Shown one piece after another: positions 17,927-27,042 of a stretch of 64,000 bases of DNA. Below the pieces are notes generated by a model, which saw only the letters and a list, made by a program, of their open reading frames with translations, ran no database searches and was not told where the DNA came from. Both the position numbers and the translations under genes were made by a program. The stretch comes from Streptomyces sp. MST-110588 (GTDB lineage Bacteria; Actinomycetota; Actinomycetes; Streptomycetales; Streptomycetaceae). Numbering within the stretch: position 1 is the first letter of the stretch; the number at the start of each line of letters is the position of its first letter. The stretch covers positions 1,798,001 through 1,862,000 of the forward strand of contig NZ_CP074380.1 in the NCBI RefSeq assembly GCF_022695595.1, given 5' to 3'.

Positions 17927-18018
17927 GGAACCGTCACTATTGAGCCGCCGCGCGGTCCGCCGGCGCCGCCCGGCTGCGGGGCGGGCGGGCACCTGGGGAC
18001 CGCGTGCCCGGCCCGGTA

Positions 18019-18789
18019 TCAGCGGATCTCGGTGATCTCCGGCCCGCGCTCCAGGCGCTCCACGCCGCCGCCGAAGCGCGACTCGCTGCGGTCCTGCTGC
18101 ACGCCGTCCGGCACCATCTGCGCGTCCTCCGGCAGCTTCAGGACGATCGGGTCACGGGGCGCCATCGGCGCCTCGCCCCGTACCACGACCGTGTCCCGGA
18201 AGATCTGCTCCAGCACCCCGGCGGCCTGCGGCTGCACCGCGCCCTGGCCGGAGATGACACCGCGCAGGAACCACCGCGGCCCGTCCACGCCGACGAAGCG
18301 CACGACCTGCACGCCGTTGGTCCCGTCCGGAAGCTGTACGGGGACCTGCGCGCGCAGCTCCCAGCCCAGCGGCCCGTCGACCTCGTCGACGACACCGCCC
18401 TGCTGGGTGATGCCGACGCCGATCTCCTCGCGGACCTCGTTCCAGATCCCCTCGTTCTTGGGGGCGGCGAACGCCTGGAGCTGTACGGCGCTGTCCTGCA
18501 GCACCACGGTCGCGGCGACGATCGCGTCACCGGCGACCTCCACCCGCAGCTCCATGCCCTCCACGCCGGGGACGAACAGACCGCCGAGGTCCACCCGGCC
18601 CTCGCCCGGCTCCCTGACCTCGGAGACGTCCCAGGGGCCGTCGGGGCGCGGGGCCGGCGGCAGGCTCACGCGCTGCGGCTCCGCGTCGTCCTCCTGCGCG
18701 GTGGTCCCGTCCGCGGTCGCCTCGTCGGCGAGGTCGGACGCCCGCACCGACGTTTCAGGAGCCTCGTTCTTCTTGCGACGTCCGAACAC
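18019..18789 (-). CDS. DUF3710 domain protein
   Basis: 256 residues from GTG 18789 (VFGRRKKNEAPET), preceded by GGAAGGA; the open frame upstream lies inside dut. An acidic, disordered N-terminus of about 60 residues leads to the DUF3710 domain (VDLGGLFVPGVEGMELRVEV, VQAFAAPKNEGIWNEVR-like segment, VRFVGVDGPRWFLRGVISG). The family is conserved in actinobacteria next to dut and has no established function. It follows dut after one base, so they are cotranscribed. Confidence 0.85.
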   Translation of the reverse strand: MFGRRKKNEAPETSVRASDLADEATADGTTAQEDDAEPQRVSLPPAPRPDGPWDVSEVREPGEGRVDLGGLFVPGVEGMELRVEVAGDAIVAATVVLQDSAVQLQAFAAPKNEGIWNEVREEIGVGITQQGGVVDEVDGPLGWELRAQVPVQLPDGTNGVQVVRFVGVDGPRWFLRGVISGQGAVQPQAAGVLEQIFRDTVVVRGEAPMAPRDPIVLKLPEDAQMVPDGVQQDRSESRFGGGVERLERGPEITEIR

Positions 18790-18790
18790 G

Positions 18791-19312
18791 TCACTGTCCT
18801 TCCCGGTCGGCACCGACCGATGCGTATCCATTCCCACCCGTGGAGCCGTCCACCGCCGCATGACCGCCGGTGGAACCGAATCCCCCCTCGGCCCGCGCCG
18901 AGCCGGGAAGTTCCGCCACCTCGTGGAAGCGCACCTTCTCGACCTGCTGGACGACCAGTTGGGCGATCCGGTCGAACCTCTCGAACCGCACACTGTCGCG
19001 CGGGTCCAGATTGACCACGATCACCTTGATTTCCCCACGGTACCCGGCATCCACCGTCCCGGGGGCATTCACGAGCGCCACTCCGCAGCGGGCGGCCAGG
19101 CCCGAGCGCGGGTGCACGAAGGCCGCGTACCCGTCGGGGAGCGCGATGGACACTCCGGTGGGGAGCACCGCGCGCTCCCCCGGCCCCAGTTCCGCCGCCT
19201 CGGTGGTGACCAGGTCCAGCCCCGCGTCGCCCGGGTGCCCGTACGAGGGCACGGGCACCTCCGGGTCCAGACGCCGGAGCAGTACATCCACCGGATTCCG
19301 TACGTGACTCAC
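18791..19312 (-). CDS. dut: Deoxyuridine 5'-triphosphate nucleotidohydrolase (dUTPase)
   Basis: 173 residues. Converts dUTP to dUMP and pyrophosphate, keeping uracil out of DNA and feeding dTMP synthesis. All trimeric dUTPase motifs are visible: GDAGLDL (1), HPRSGLAARCG (2), NAPGTVDAGYRGEI (3), RIAQLVV (4), and the glycine-rich arm GGFGSTGG (5). About 20 extra residues follow motif 5. The start overlaps the stop of the thioesterase gene by four bases and the DUF3710 gene follows directly. Confidence 0.95.
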   Translation of the reverse strand: MSHVRNPVDVLLRRLDPEVPVPSYGHPGDAGLDLVTTEAAELGPGERAVLPTGVSIALPDGYAAFVHPRSGLAARCGVALVNAPGTVDAGYRGEIKVIVVNLDPRDSVRFERFDRIAQLVVQQVEKVRFHEVAELPGSARAEGGFGSTGGHAAVDGSTGGNGYASVGADREGQ

Positions 19313-19902
19313 GGGTTCACCTCAAATGCGCGGGCTCGCTTGACCTGGTCGGGGTCGGCCATCGCGGCCCGGATGTCCGACGGCCGGCCGTTGTCGATGA
19401 AGTGGTCGACCCCGACCTCGATGAACAGGGCTTCGGCGCGCACCGCGACCGGGCCGCCGGGGCCGCCTATCCGGCCGGTGGCCTCCGAGTAGATCTTCCT
19501 TCCGTGGACGGCGGTGATCCGCGCGTCCAGGTGCAGCACCGTGCCGACGGGTACGGGCCGCAGGAAGTCGGTCTCCAGCCGCCCGGTCACCGCGATCACC
19601 CGCAGCAGCCAGTTCAGGGAGCCCAGCGTCTCGTCCAGCGCCGTGGCCAGGACGCCGCCGTGCGCCAGGCCCGGCGCGCCCTGGTGGGCCTCCTTGACCG
19701 TGAACTCGGCGCTCACGCTCACACCGGCGCCGGCCCGTGCTTCCAGGTGCAGGCCGTGCGGCTGGCCCGTACCGCAGCCGAAGCAGCGGTCGTAGTGCGT
19801 GCCGAGCAGTTCTCCGGGCGCCGGGGCGTCGGGGTGCCGCACCGGCGCGACGGCGTCCGGCGGGGGCGTCAGCCGCGTCGGGGCTTGGTCAGTTCCACTC
19901 AC
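19309..19902 (-). CDS. PaaI-family hot-dog thioesterase
   Basis: 197 residues from GTG 19902 (VSGTDQAPTRL); the longer frame would run into the divergent DUF3093 gene. The hot-dog fold signature is clear: HQGAPGLAHGGVLATALDETLG followed by VTGRLETDFLRPVPVGT. A cysteine pair (CFGCGTG) precedes the fold, as in several actinobacterial members. It probably hydrolyses acyl-CoA thioesters; substrate unknown. First gene of the operon with dut and the DUF3710 gene. Confidence 0.85.
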   Translation of the reverse strand: MSGTDQAPTRLTPPPDAVAPVRHPDAPAPGELLGTHYDRCFGCGTGQPHGLHLEARAGAGVSVSAEFTVKEAHQGAPGLAHGGVLATALDETLGSLNWLLRVIAVTGRLETDFLRPVPVGTVLHLDARITAVHGRKIYSEATGRIGGPGGPVAVRAEALFIEVGVDHFIDNGRPSDIRAAMADPDQVKRARAFEVNP

Positions 19903-19960
19903 GAGTGCAGACCCTACCCGCGCGCGTAACGGACCTGCGCCTCCGTGCCAAGCTGGAGCC

Positions 19961-20404
19961 ATGCAGTCGTACGAAGAACGTCTCACCGCGCCCCGCTCCT
20001 GGTGGGTGATCGCCGGGCTGATCGGCATCTCCTGCGCACTGATCCTGCTTCCGCTGGGGACCCCGGCGATGCTCGGCGGTCTGGTCGGCGGAAGCGCGCT
20101 GGCGGCGGTGGCGGTGAGTTCCTACGGTTCGGCGCGCATCCGCGTCGTGGGGGACGCGCTGATCGCGGGCGACGCCCGGATCCCGGTCTCCGCGCTGGGC
20201 GAGGCCCAGGTGCTGGACGCGCAGGAGGCGCTGGCCTGGCGTACGCACAAGGCCGACACCCGTGCGTTCATGCTGCTGCGCAGTTACATCCGGACGGCCG
20301 TACGCGTGGAGATCACCGATCCCGCGGACCCGACGCCGTATGCCTACCTCTCCACGCGGGAGCCCGAGCGCCTGGTGGCGGCGCTGGCGGCCGTACGGGC
20401 CTGA
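19961..20404 (+). CDS. DUF3093 membrane protein
   Basis: 147 residues starting MQSYEERLTAPRSWW, typical of DUF3093. Two hydrophobic segments (VIAGLIGISCALILLPLG and AMLGGLVGGSALAAVAV) are followed by a small beta-rich cytosolic domain ending YLSTREPERLVAAL. It is divergent from the thioesterase-dut operon, the same order as in mycobacteria as I recall. Function unknown. Confidence 0.85.
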   Translation: MQSYEERLTAPRSWWVIAGLIGISCALILLPLGTPAMLGGLVGGSALAAVAVSSYGSARIRVVGDALIAGDARIPVSALGEAQVLDAQEALAWRTHKADTRAFMLLRSYIRTAVRVEITDPADPTPYAYLSTREPERLVAALAAVRA

Positions 20405-20545
20405 GGGGCCTGCGCGGGTCCTTGCGGGGTCCGGCTGCCCCTGGAGGGGCCGCTGAGGCGCCCGGCCCGGGCGCGGGCGTCGGCCGCGGCTCGGGGCGTG
20501 GCGGCTCGGGGCGTGGCGGGTCGGCCGCAGCTCGGGGCGCGGTCT

Positions 20546-21406
20546 TCAGCCGGCCTGCTCGTGCTCGAAGCCGCCTTCCGGCAGCTCGGGCTCAAGGCCG
20601 TCGTACGGCAGGGCGTCCCACGACACCTGCTTGGCGCGCAGGTCCTCGCGGACGCGGTCCGCGAGCTTCTTGGTGTCCCGGTAGTTCATGACGGCACCGA
20701 CCGCGGCGCCGACCATGAACGGGGTGAGGTTGGGGAGGTTGCGCAGCGTGCGCTTCATGATCTGCTGGCGCAGCTCGCGCTTCATCTGCCCGCCGAGGGC
20801 GGCGTTCACGGAGGTGGGCCGGGTGACGTCGATGCCCCGTTCCTCGGTCCAGGACGTCAGGTAGGCGCCTGCCCGCTCCTTGAGGTTCCCCTTGGGCCGC
20901 AGGCCGTAGACCTCGTGGAGCTCGGCGATCAGCTTGATCTCCACGGTCGCCACCGCGGCGATCTCGGCGGCCAGCTCGGCCGGCATGGCGGGCGGTACGG
21001 GCAGCATGGCCGCCGCGCCCACGCCCGCTCCGACGCCCGCGGTGCCCTTGGTGGCCCCGCGGACCAGCTTGTCGGCCAGTTCCTCGGGGGACAGTCCGGG
21101 GAACTGCGCGCGCAGCGTCGCCAGGTTCCGTACGGGGATGCGCGGGGCTTCGATGATCCGGTCGGCAGCCATGGACAGCGCCGCGCGCACGCCCCGGCCG
21201 CCCTTCTTGGCGCCACGGCCGAGCGCCGCCGCGAGCGAGGCCGCACGGCCCCGCTCCTGCGGTACCTCGGCCGTCCGCTCCGCCGGAAGGGCGGTCGGGC
21301 CGGCGGGCGCGGGCGCGTCTGTTTCCTGTGGTCGTGCGCCGGTCGCCGGGCCTGGCCCGCCCTCGTGGTCCTTGCGGCCCTTACGGAACGGGTTCACGCC
21401 TGCCAT
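20546..21406 (-). CDS. Hypothetical protein, glycine/alanine-rich
   Basis: 286 residues, not assigned to a family. An N-terminal low-complexity stretch of about 90 residues (proline, alanine, arginine) precedes a conserved-looking core: ADRIIEAPRIPVRNLATLRAQ, a glycine-rich hydrophobic segment (GATKGTAGVGAGVGAAAML) and a second one (TPFMVGAAVGAVMNYRDT) that could associate with membranes. The pattern resembles EcsC-type proteins, but the match is weak. It follows the DUF4193 gene after 15 bases on the same strand, so the two are likely cotranscribed. GTG/GC-rich repeats (ggctcggggcgtggc, about 20490-20530) lie past its stop. Confidence 0.75.
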   Translation of the reverse strand: MAGVNPFRKGRKDHEGGPGPATGARPQETDAPAPAGPTALPAERTAEVPQERGRAASLAAALGRGAKKGGRGVRAALSMAADRIIEAPRIPVRNLATLRAQFPGLSPEELADKLVRGATKGTAGVGAGVGAAAMLPVPPAMPAELAAEIAAVATVEIKLIAELHEVYGLRPKGNLKERAGAYLTSWTEERGIDVTRPTSVNAALGGQMKRELRQQIMKRTLRNLPNLTPFMVGAAVGAVMNYRDTKKLADRVREDLRAKQVSWDALPYDGLEPELPEGGFEHEQAG

Positions 21407-21421
21407 GGCGTCGACCGCTTC

Positions 21422-21721
21422 TCAGGCCGCGCAGTCGCGGCAGATCGGCTGACCGTTCTTCTCCTCGGCCAACTGGCTGCGGTGGTGCACGAGGAAGCAG
21501 CTCATGCACGTGAATTCGTCCTGCTGCTTGGGCAGCACGCGCACGGCCAGCTCTTCGTTGGAAAGATCGGCGCCGGGCAGTTCCAGGCCCTCGGCCTGCT
21601 CGAACTCATCGACGTCGACGGCCGAGGCGGACTTGTCGTTCCGCCGCGACTTCAGTTCCTCGATGCTGTCCTCGTTGAGGTCGTCATCGGTCTTGCGTGG
21701 GGTGTCGTAATCCGTAGCCAT
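21422..21721 (-). CDS. DUF4193 small zinc-ribbon protein
   Basis: 99 residues from ATG 21721, preceded by GGGGAGAG. The N-terminal half is acidic and probably disordered; the C-terminal half has a CxxC...CxxC pair (CMSC and CRDC, about 30 residues apart) that should bind zinc. This is the DUF4193 family, widely conserved in actinobacteria and often highly expressed; function unproven. The regular upstream region and strong ribosome site suggest high expression. Confidence 0.88.
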   Translation of the reverse strand: MATDYDTPRKTDDDLNEDSIEELKSRRNDKSASAVDVDEFEQAEGLELPGADLSNEELAVRVLPKQQDEFTCMSCFLVHHRSQLAEEKNGQPICRDCAA

Positions 21722-22147
21722 GTCGCTCTCCCCTCTGGGTGTCTGCGGTGTCTCCAGCGCACGTAACGCGTGAGAGGCCGGACTTGTGCCCGACCTGAGG
21801 CGGAGATTTTGCCTCACATCAAGGTCTGTTACTCAATCGACACCCAACCGCACCCCTGAAGAGGTGATCGGTTTGGATGGCGAACAGGACCGTACACGGT
21901 CCGAATGTCGCACCTCGCGCACGCCATCACGTGTACTTCCCGTGATCAAGGGCCCCGGAAACCCGGATTTTCCCGGCTTTGCACCGGCTGTTCTGATCAC
22001 GGCGAGTGGATGGCCGGAAATTCGCGCCTGTGAGCGATCACACACCTCCAAAACGGAGGGCGGACCGGAGGAATTCCGCGCAAAGCGAACTCGGCGAAGG
22101 ATCCCCGGCCACCCCCCGTCACGTCAAGCCGGACCGGCGTGAGGGGC
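21722..22147. other. Intergenic region, DUF4193 promoter side
   Basis: 426 bases between the DUF4193 gene and the end of cutS. GATCAC/GTGATC words occur four times (21930-22045) without forming a clear long palindrome. No gene or RNA recognised. Confidence 0.5.
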
Positions 22148-23411
22148 TTACAGCGGCAGGACGACCCGTATGACCAGCCCGCCGCCCTCCCGGCCGGGCC
22201 GAGATCGTGCCGTCGTGGGCGCGCACCACGGAGCGCACGATGGACAGCCCCAGGCCCACCCCCTTGTCGCTGCCCGTTCGCTCCGTACGCAGCCGCCTGA
22301 AGGGCTCGAAGAGGTTCTCCACCTCGTACGCCGGGACCACCGGGCCGGTGTTGGAGACGACCAGCACCGCACAGCCCGGCTGTGCCTCGGTCGTGACCTC
22401 CACCCATCCCTGCTCGCGTACGTTGTAGCGCACCGCGTTCTGGACGAGGTTCAGCGCGATGCGTTCCAGCAGGACGCCGTTGCCCTGGACGAAGACCTCT
22501 TGGCGCACGCCCTTGAGCTCCACGCCCTTGACCTGCGCCTCCGCGCGGGTCTGGTCCAGTGCCTGCGAGGCGACCTCGGCGAGGTCGACCGGCCTCTTGT
22601 CCACGATCTTGTTCTCGCTGCGGGCGAGCAGCAGGAGACCCTCGACGAGCTGTTCGCTGCGCTCGTTGGTGGCCAGCAGCGTCTTGCCGAGCTGGGCCAG
22701 CTCCGGGGAGGCGTCCGGGTCGGCGAGCTGGACCTCCAGGAGGGTGCGGTTGATGGCCAGCGGGGTGCGCAGCTCGTGCGAGGCGTTCGCCACGAACCGG
22801 CGCTGGGATTCGAACGCGCGATCGAGGCGGTCCAGCATCTCGTCGAAGGTGTCGGCCAGCTCCTTGAGCTCGTCGTCCGGACCGCCCAGCTCGATCCGGC
22901 GGTGCAGGTCGGAGCCGGCGACCCGCTGGGCGGTCCGCGTGATGCGGCCCAGCGGGGAGAGCACCCGGCCCGCCATGGCGTAGCCGAAGGCGAAGGCCAC
23001 CACGGTCAGGCCCAGCAGCGCCAGCAGGGAGCGGTTGAGCAGCACCCGCAGGGCCTCCGCCTGCTGGCGCTGGACGCACGCGTTGATGGCCTGGTTCAGG
23101 ATGCCGGCGTTGTCCGAGGAGGACAGGCCCGGGCAGGTGACGCTGTCGAGCTGGAAGTCCCGGCCCACGGTGCCGTAGATCTTGAAGGGGGGCTGGCTGC
23201 CGTTCCTCAGGGCGGTGGCGGCCAGCATGTAGATGATCGCCAGCAGCACGATCCCGGCCATCAGGAACATCCCGCCGTACAGCAGCGTGAGCCGTATGCG
23301 GATCGTGGGACGCAGCCAGGGGAAGGGCCGCACATTGGCCGGCCGGGGGTCCCAGGTGGGCTTGGGCGGGGCCGCGGGCGGCGGGGCGGGCGTCTTGGAG
23401 AAGGAGGGCAT
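22119..23411 (-). CDS. cutS: CutS sensor histidine kinase, C-terminus shifted out of frame
   Basis: 430 residues as sequenced. Two membrane helices flank a short extracytoplasmic domain (about 62-130) containing two cysteines (SVTCPGLSS and NACVQRQ), which fits the redox sensing proposed for Streptomyces CutS. HAMP, the histidine box SHELRTPL and ATP-binding motifs NLVQNAVRYN and GVGLGLSIV follow. After GTISARP the sequence reads GGRRAGHTGRP to a stop at 22119. Deleting one G from the run near 22190 restores EGGGLVIRVVLPL and a stop at 22148, the expected kinase end. So the real gene is probably 22148-23411. It is encoded six bases after cutR. Confidence 0.85.
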   Translation of the reverse strand: MPSFSKTPAPPPAAPPKPTWDPRPANVRPFPWLRPTIRIRLTLLYGGMFLMAGIVLLAIIYMLAATALRNGSQPPFKIYGTVGRDFQLDSVTCPGLSSSDNAGILNQAINACVQRQQAEALRVLLNRSLLALLGLTVVAFAFGYAMAGRVLSPLGRITRTAQRVAGSDLHRRIELGGPDDELKELADTFDEMLDRLDRAFESQRRFVANASHELRTPLAINRTLLEVQLADPDASPELAQLGKTLLATNERSEQLVEGLLLLARSENKIVDKRPVDLAEVASQALDQTRAEAQVKGVELKGVRQEVFVQGNGVLLERIALNLVQNAVRYNVREQGWVEVTTEAQPGCAVLVVSNTGPVVPAYEVENLFEPFRRLRTERTGSDKGVGLGLSIVRSVVRAHDGTISARPGGRRAGHTGRPAAVSPSRRSGLT

Positions 23412-23417
23412 CGCCGG

Positions 23418-24071
23418 TCAGATCCGGTAGCCCGAGCCGGGCACCGTGACGATCACCGCGGGCTCGCCGAGCTTGCGGCGCAGCGTCATGACCGTGACCC
23501 GTACGACATTGGTGAACGGGTCGGTGTTCTCGTCCCACGCCTTCTCCAGCAACTGCTCGGCCGAGACGACCGTGCCCTCGCTGCGCATCAGGACCTCCAG
23601 CACCGCGAACTCCTTGGGCGCGAGCTGGACCTCCTTGCCGTCCCGGAAGACCTCGCGGCGATTGGGGTCCAGCTTGATGCCGGCCCGCTCCAGCACGGGC
23701 GGCAGGGCCACGGTCGTACGGCGCCCCAGGGCCCGTACGCGGGCGGTCAGCTCGGTGAAGGCGAACGGCTTGGGCAGGTAGTCGTCCGCGCCGATCTCCA
23801 GGCCCTCCACGCGGTCGCTGACGTCACCGGAGGCGGTGAGCATCAGGACGCGGGTGGGCATCCCCAGCTCGATGATCTTGCGGCAGACGTCGTCACCGTG
23901 CACCAGCGGCAGGTCACGGTCCAAAACGACCACGTCGTAGTCGTTGATCTCGATCCGTTCCACCGCAGCCGCGCCGTCGTAGACCACGTCGACCGCCATG
24001 GCCTCCCGGCGCAGTCCGGTCGCCACGGCATCGGCGAGCAGTTGCTCGTCCTCGACGACGAGTACACGCAC
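23418..24071 (-). CDS. cutR: CutR response regulator
   Basis: 217 residues, OmpR/PhoB type. Receiver domain with the acceptor aspartate in VVVLDRDLPLVHGDD and lysine in LPKPFAFTEL; winged helix with QLAPKEFAVLEVLMRS and RVTVMTLRRKLGEP. Partner of cutS directly downstream. CutRS is one of the most conserved streptomycete two-component systems; it was named for effects on antibiotic production and is linked to extracytoplasmic redox or secretion stress. The order next to the DUF4193 gene and suhB-like genes matches other Streptomyces as I recall. Confidence 0.92.
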   Translation of the reverse strand: MRVLVVEDEQLLADAVATGLRREAMAVDVVYDGAAAVERIEINDYDVVVLDRDLPLVHGDDVCRKIIELGMPTRVLMLTASGDVSDRVEGLEIGADDYLPKPFAFTELTARVRALGRRTTVALPPVLERAGIKLDPNRREVFRDGKEVQLAPKEFAVLEVLMRSEGTVVSAEQLLEKAWDENTDPFTNVVRVTVMTLRRKLGEPAVIVTVPGSGYRI

Positions 24072-24399
24072 GTCGCTAGTCCTTCCTCACGGCCCCGGGG
24101 AGCAGGGCACAACAAAAGCTTCAGAGCCCTTCCATCCTGCCCGTAAGAGCCGTAAACCGGCAGTAAGGGGAAGGTCCGGCCCCGATCGGCGGGATTGCCG
24201 GCCCGCCTGAGGTTTCCCTGAGGTCCGGTGTGGGGAGGACGACTGCACATCCGCGATCACGCCCTGTAGGGCTGCATGCCGCTACCCGATCCACTCGCAG
24301 GGACCACGCCGTGATCGATGCCCTCCGGCCCCGGCCGCAGGGAACCCTCCCGGGCACACCCCCGTGCCACCCGAACCGACCCACGACGAGGGGGCGCAC
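24072..24399. other. Divergent promoter region between cutR and the small ORF
   Basis: 328 bases. The AT-richer stretch 24110-24170 next to cutR contains a repeated taag/gtaa pattern and probably its promoter. No further feature recognised. Confidence 0.45.
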
Positions 24400-24573
24400 A
24401 TGGACGCGTTCACCGCAGGCATTCTGCAGCGCATACGGAACACCGAAGCCGACCTGGACCGGGCCCGTGCCGCGGGCGACGACTTCCTCGCCGACGTCGA
24501 GCAGGCCGAGCTGGAAGACCTCCGGCGACTGGCCTCCGAGCACGGCGTGGAGGTCAGCCCGGCCAGGGTCTGA
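24400..24573 (+). CDS. Small helical protein, 57 residues, unknown
   Basis: ATG at 24400 preceded by GACGAGGGGG. The product starts MDAFTAGILQRIRNTEADLD and is predicted almost entirely helical, acidic, with regularly spaced leucines suggesting a coiled coil. Similar short proteins are common in Streptomyces but I know no function. A strong hairpin follows 46 bases after the stop, supporting an independent short transcript. Confidence 0.75.
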   Translation: MDAFTAGILQRIRNTEADLDRARAAGDDFLADVEQAELEDLRRLASEHGVEVSPARV

Positions 24574-24619
24574 CCTCCGGCGGCCCGTGACGGCTTGTGC
24601 CCGTCGGACCGCCAGGTAT

Positions 24620-24668
24620 GCACGACGGCGCCCCGGTGCCCCGCGAGGGTGCCGGGGCGCCGTCGTGC
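24620..24668. terminator. Hairpin terminator between small ORF and inositol monophosphatase
   Basis: Perfect 17-bp inverted repeat, gcacgacggcgccccgg (24620-24636) against ccggggcgccgtcgtgc (24652-24668), loop 15 bases. Placed between convergent genes, it can serve both. Confidence 0.8.
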
Positions 24669-24758
24669 GTTGCGCGGACGGTGGAGGTGTCCGGCGCTGG
24701 ACCGGGCCCGGCGCGCGGGCCCGGCGCGGGTCGCGGGCCCGGGCCCTGCGGGGCGCCG

Positions 24759-25598
24759 TCAGTCGTGCCAGGCGCCCAGCTCGTCCAGGAGGGGCTCCAA
24801 CTCCTCGAAGACGCCCGGGGAGGCCGCCAGGACCAGTTCGCCGGAGGCCGGCTCGCCCGGCCGGCCCCCGGTGCGCGCGCCGGCCTCCCGGGCGATGAGC
24901 TCGCCCGCCGCCAGGTCCCACGGGTTCAGCCCCCGCTCGTAGTACGCGTCCAGCCGGCCGCACGCCACGTCGCACAGGTCGATCGCGGCCGACCCGCCGC
25001 GCCGGATGTCACGCACCCGCGGCAGCAGCGTCCGCAGCACCTCGGCCTGGGCCGCCCGGCGCTCGGCGACATAGCCGAAACCGGTGCCGACCAGCGCCTG
25101 GGACAGCGGCGGCGCGGGGTGCCGGACACGGACGGGCTCGCCGTTGGCATGCGCCCCGCCACCCAGGACGGCCTGATAGGTCTCGCCGCGCATCGGCGCC
25201 GCCACGACGCCGACGATCACCTCGCCGTCCTTCTCCGCGGCGATGGACACCGCCCAGGACGGCAGCCCGTACAGGTAGTTGACGGTGCCGTCGACGGGGT
25301 CGATGATCCAGCGCACGCCGCTGCTGCCCTCGATGCTGGCGCCCTCCTCGCCCAGGAAGCCGTCGGCGGGGCGCTGCTCCGTGAGGAAGCCGGTGATCAG
25401 CTTCTCGGAGGCGACATCCATTTCGGTGACGACGTCGATGGGGCTGGTCTTGGTGGCGGCGACGCCGAGGTCGGCGGGCCGTCCGTCGCGCAGCAGGTTC
25501 CCCGCGCGCCGCGCGGCTTCCAGGGCCAGCTCCAGCAGTTCGTCCTTCAGGTGGTCCTTCAGGTGGTCCTTCAACTCGTCCTTCAGCGGATCGGACAC
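24759..25598 (-). CDS. Inositol monophosphatase family protein (SuhB-like)
   Basis: 279 residues from GTG 25598, which has AAGGAG at the right distance; longer starts at 25640 and 25655 lack one. Metal-binding motifs of the family are present: GEEG, WIIDPVDGTVNYLYGLP and NPWDLAAGELIAREAGA. Hydrolyses a sugar or inositol phosphate with magnesium; the true substrate is not evident. The N-terminus carries a repeated KDHL/KDEL tetrad (12-bp DNA repeat, about 25545-25590) forming a charged helix, not typical of the family. The ferrochelatase gene is 90 bases upstream on the same strand. Confidence 0.9.
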   Translation of the reverse strand: MSDPLKDELKDHLKDHLKDELLELALEAARRAGNLLRDGRPADLGVAATKTSPIDVVTEMDVASEKLITGFLTEQRPADGFLGEEGASIEGSSGVRWIIDPVDGTVNYLYGLPSWAVSIAAEKDGEVIVGVVAAPMRGETYQAVLGGGAHANGEPVRVRHPAPPLSQALVGTGFGYVAERRAAQAEVLRTLLPRVRDIRRGGSAAIDLCDVACGRLDAYYERGLNPWDLAAGELIAREAGARTGGRPGEPASGELVLAASPGVFEELEPLLDELGAWHD

Positions 25599-25687
25599 GG
25601 TGCTCCTTGGTCGTACGAGAGCGTCGTACGGGTCGGACATACGGGTCGGACGCACGGGGCGTCGTCATGGGTGAAGGCCTGCGGGCG

Positions 25688-26872
25688 CTACGCCGGGGCG
25701 TCGGCGCCCGCGGCGGCCGGGCGCGGCGTACGGGCCGGGCAGCACCCGGCCGGGCACAGGTCGTGGCTGGGCCCCAGCGCGCCCAGGGCACAGCGCTCCG
25801 GGTTCCGCCCCCGCTCGGCGGCGGCACGCTCCAGGACCAGGTCGCGGACGGCCGCGGCGAAGCGCGGGTCGGCGCCGACGGTGGCGGCGCGGGCGACCGG
25901 CAGGCCCAGCTCGGCGGCCTTGTCGGCGGCCTCGGTGTCCAGGTCGTACTTGACCTCCATGTGGTCCGAGACGAACCCGATGGGGGCCATGACCACGGCC
26001 GGGACACCGGCGCCGTGCAGCTCCTCCAGGTGGTCGCAGATGTCCGGCTCCAGCCAGGGGATGTGCGGGGCGCCGCTGCGCGACTGGTAGACGAGCTGCC
26101 AGGGGTGAGCGGTGCCGGTCTCCTGGCGGACCTCCTCGGCGATCACCTCGGCCACGTCCAGGTGCTGGGCGACGTACGCGCCGCCTTCGCCGCCCTCGGT
26201 GTGGTCCTGCGGCGGGCCGGAGGTGTCGGCGGCGGAGAGCGGGATGGAGTGGGTGGTGAAGGCCAGGTGCGCCCGGTCGCGTACGGCTTCGGGCAGCTCG
26301 GCGAGCGCGGCGAGCACCCCGTCGACCATGGGGCGTACGAAGCCGGCGTGGTTGAAGTAGTGGCGCAGCTTGTCGACCCGGGGCGGCCGGAGGCCCTCGG
26401 CCTGGAGGGCGGCGAGCGCGTCGGCGAGGTTCTCGCGGTACTGGCGGCAGCCGGAGTACGAGGCGTACGCGCTGGTGGCCAGGACGGCGATGCGGCGGCG
26501 GCCGTCGCGGACCATCTCGCGCAGGGTGTCGGTCAGATAGGGCGCCCAGTTGCGGTTGCCCCAGTAGACCGGCAGGTCCAGGCCGTGTTCGGCGAAGTCC
26601 TTGCGCAGTGCCTGGAGCAGCTCGCGGTTCTGCGCGTTGATGGGGCTGACGCCGCCGAAGCGGAAGTAGTGCTGCCCCACCTCCTTGAGCCGTTCGCGGG
26701 GGATGCCCCGGCCGCGGGTGACGTTCTCCAGGAACGGAACGACGTCGTCCGGTCCTTCGGGGCCGCCGAAGGACAGCAGCAGCAGGGCGTCATAGGGAGC
26801 GGCGTCGGGGGTGGTGTCCGGGCCGGGGCTCCCCCCGGCGGAAGGGGCGCGGGACTCGCTCTGTTCAGGCAT
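25688..26872 (-). CDS. hemH: Ferrochelatase, probably coproporphyrin-type (CpfC/HemH)
   Basis: 394 residues from ATG 26872; the longer open frame is disordered and unsupported. Inserts ferrous iron into the porphyrin ring. Family signatures: [39 protein letters not shown] and [17 protein letters not shown]. The C-terminus has a cysteine group (CALG then LCPAGCC) that, with an internal cysteine (SGCRQY), would ligate the [2Fe-2S] cluster seen in actinobacterial enzymes. Actinobacteria generally use the coproporphyrin-dependent route, so the product is likely coproheme. The tail is alanine/proline-rich. Confidence 0.93.
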   Translation of the reverse strand: MPEQSESRAPSAGGSPGPDTTPDAAPYDALLLLSFGGPEGPDDVVPFLENVTRGRGIPRERLKEVGQHYFRFGGVSPINAQNRELLQALRKDFAEHGLDLPVYWGNRNWAPYLTDTLREMVRDGRRRIAVLATSAYASYSGCRQYRENLADALAALQAEGLRPPRVDKLRHYFNHAGFVRPMVDGVLAALAELPEAVRDRAHLAFTTHSIPLSAADTSGPPQDHTEGGEGGAYVAQHLDVAEVIAEEVRQETGTAHPWQLVYQSRSGAPHIPWLEPDICDHLEELHGAGVPAVVMAPIGFVSDHMEVKYDLDTEAADKAAELGLPVARAATVGADPRFAAAVRDLVLERAAAERGRNPERCALGALGPSHDLCPAGCCPARTPRPAAAGADAPA

Positions 26873-27042
26873 GTTTCGATCCTGCCACCCTCCTCCCGGC
26901 AGCGCCGTGGGACCCCCTGGGCGGGGAGGCGGGCGCGGAGGCAGGAGGGGACGCGGAAAGGGGGCGCGAACAGGGGGCGCGGGGGCGCGGAAATCCGGAG
27001 GCGCGTGCGCCCCTGCACCCGTAAGCTGTATCAACCCCTGTC

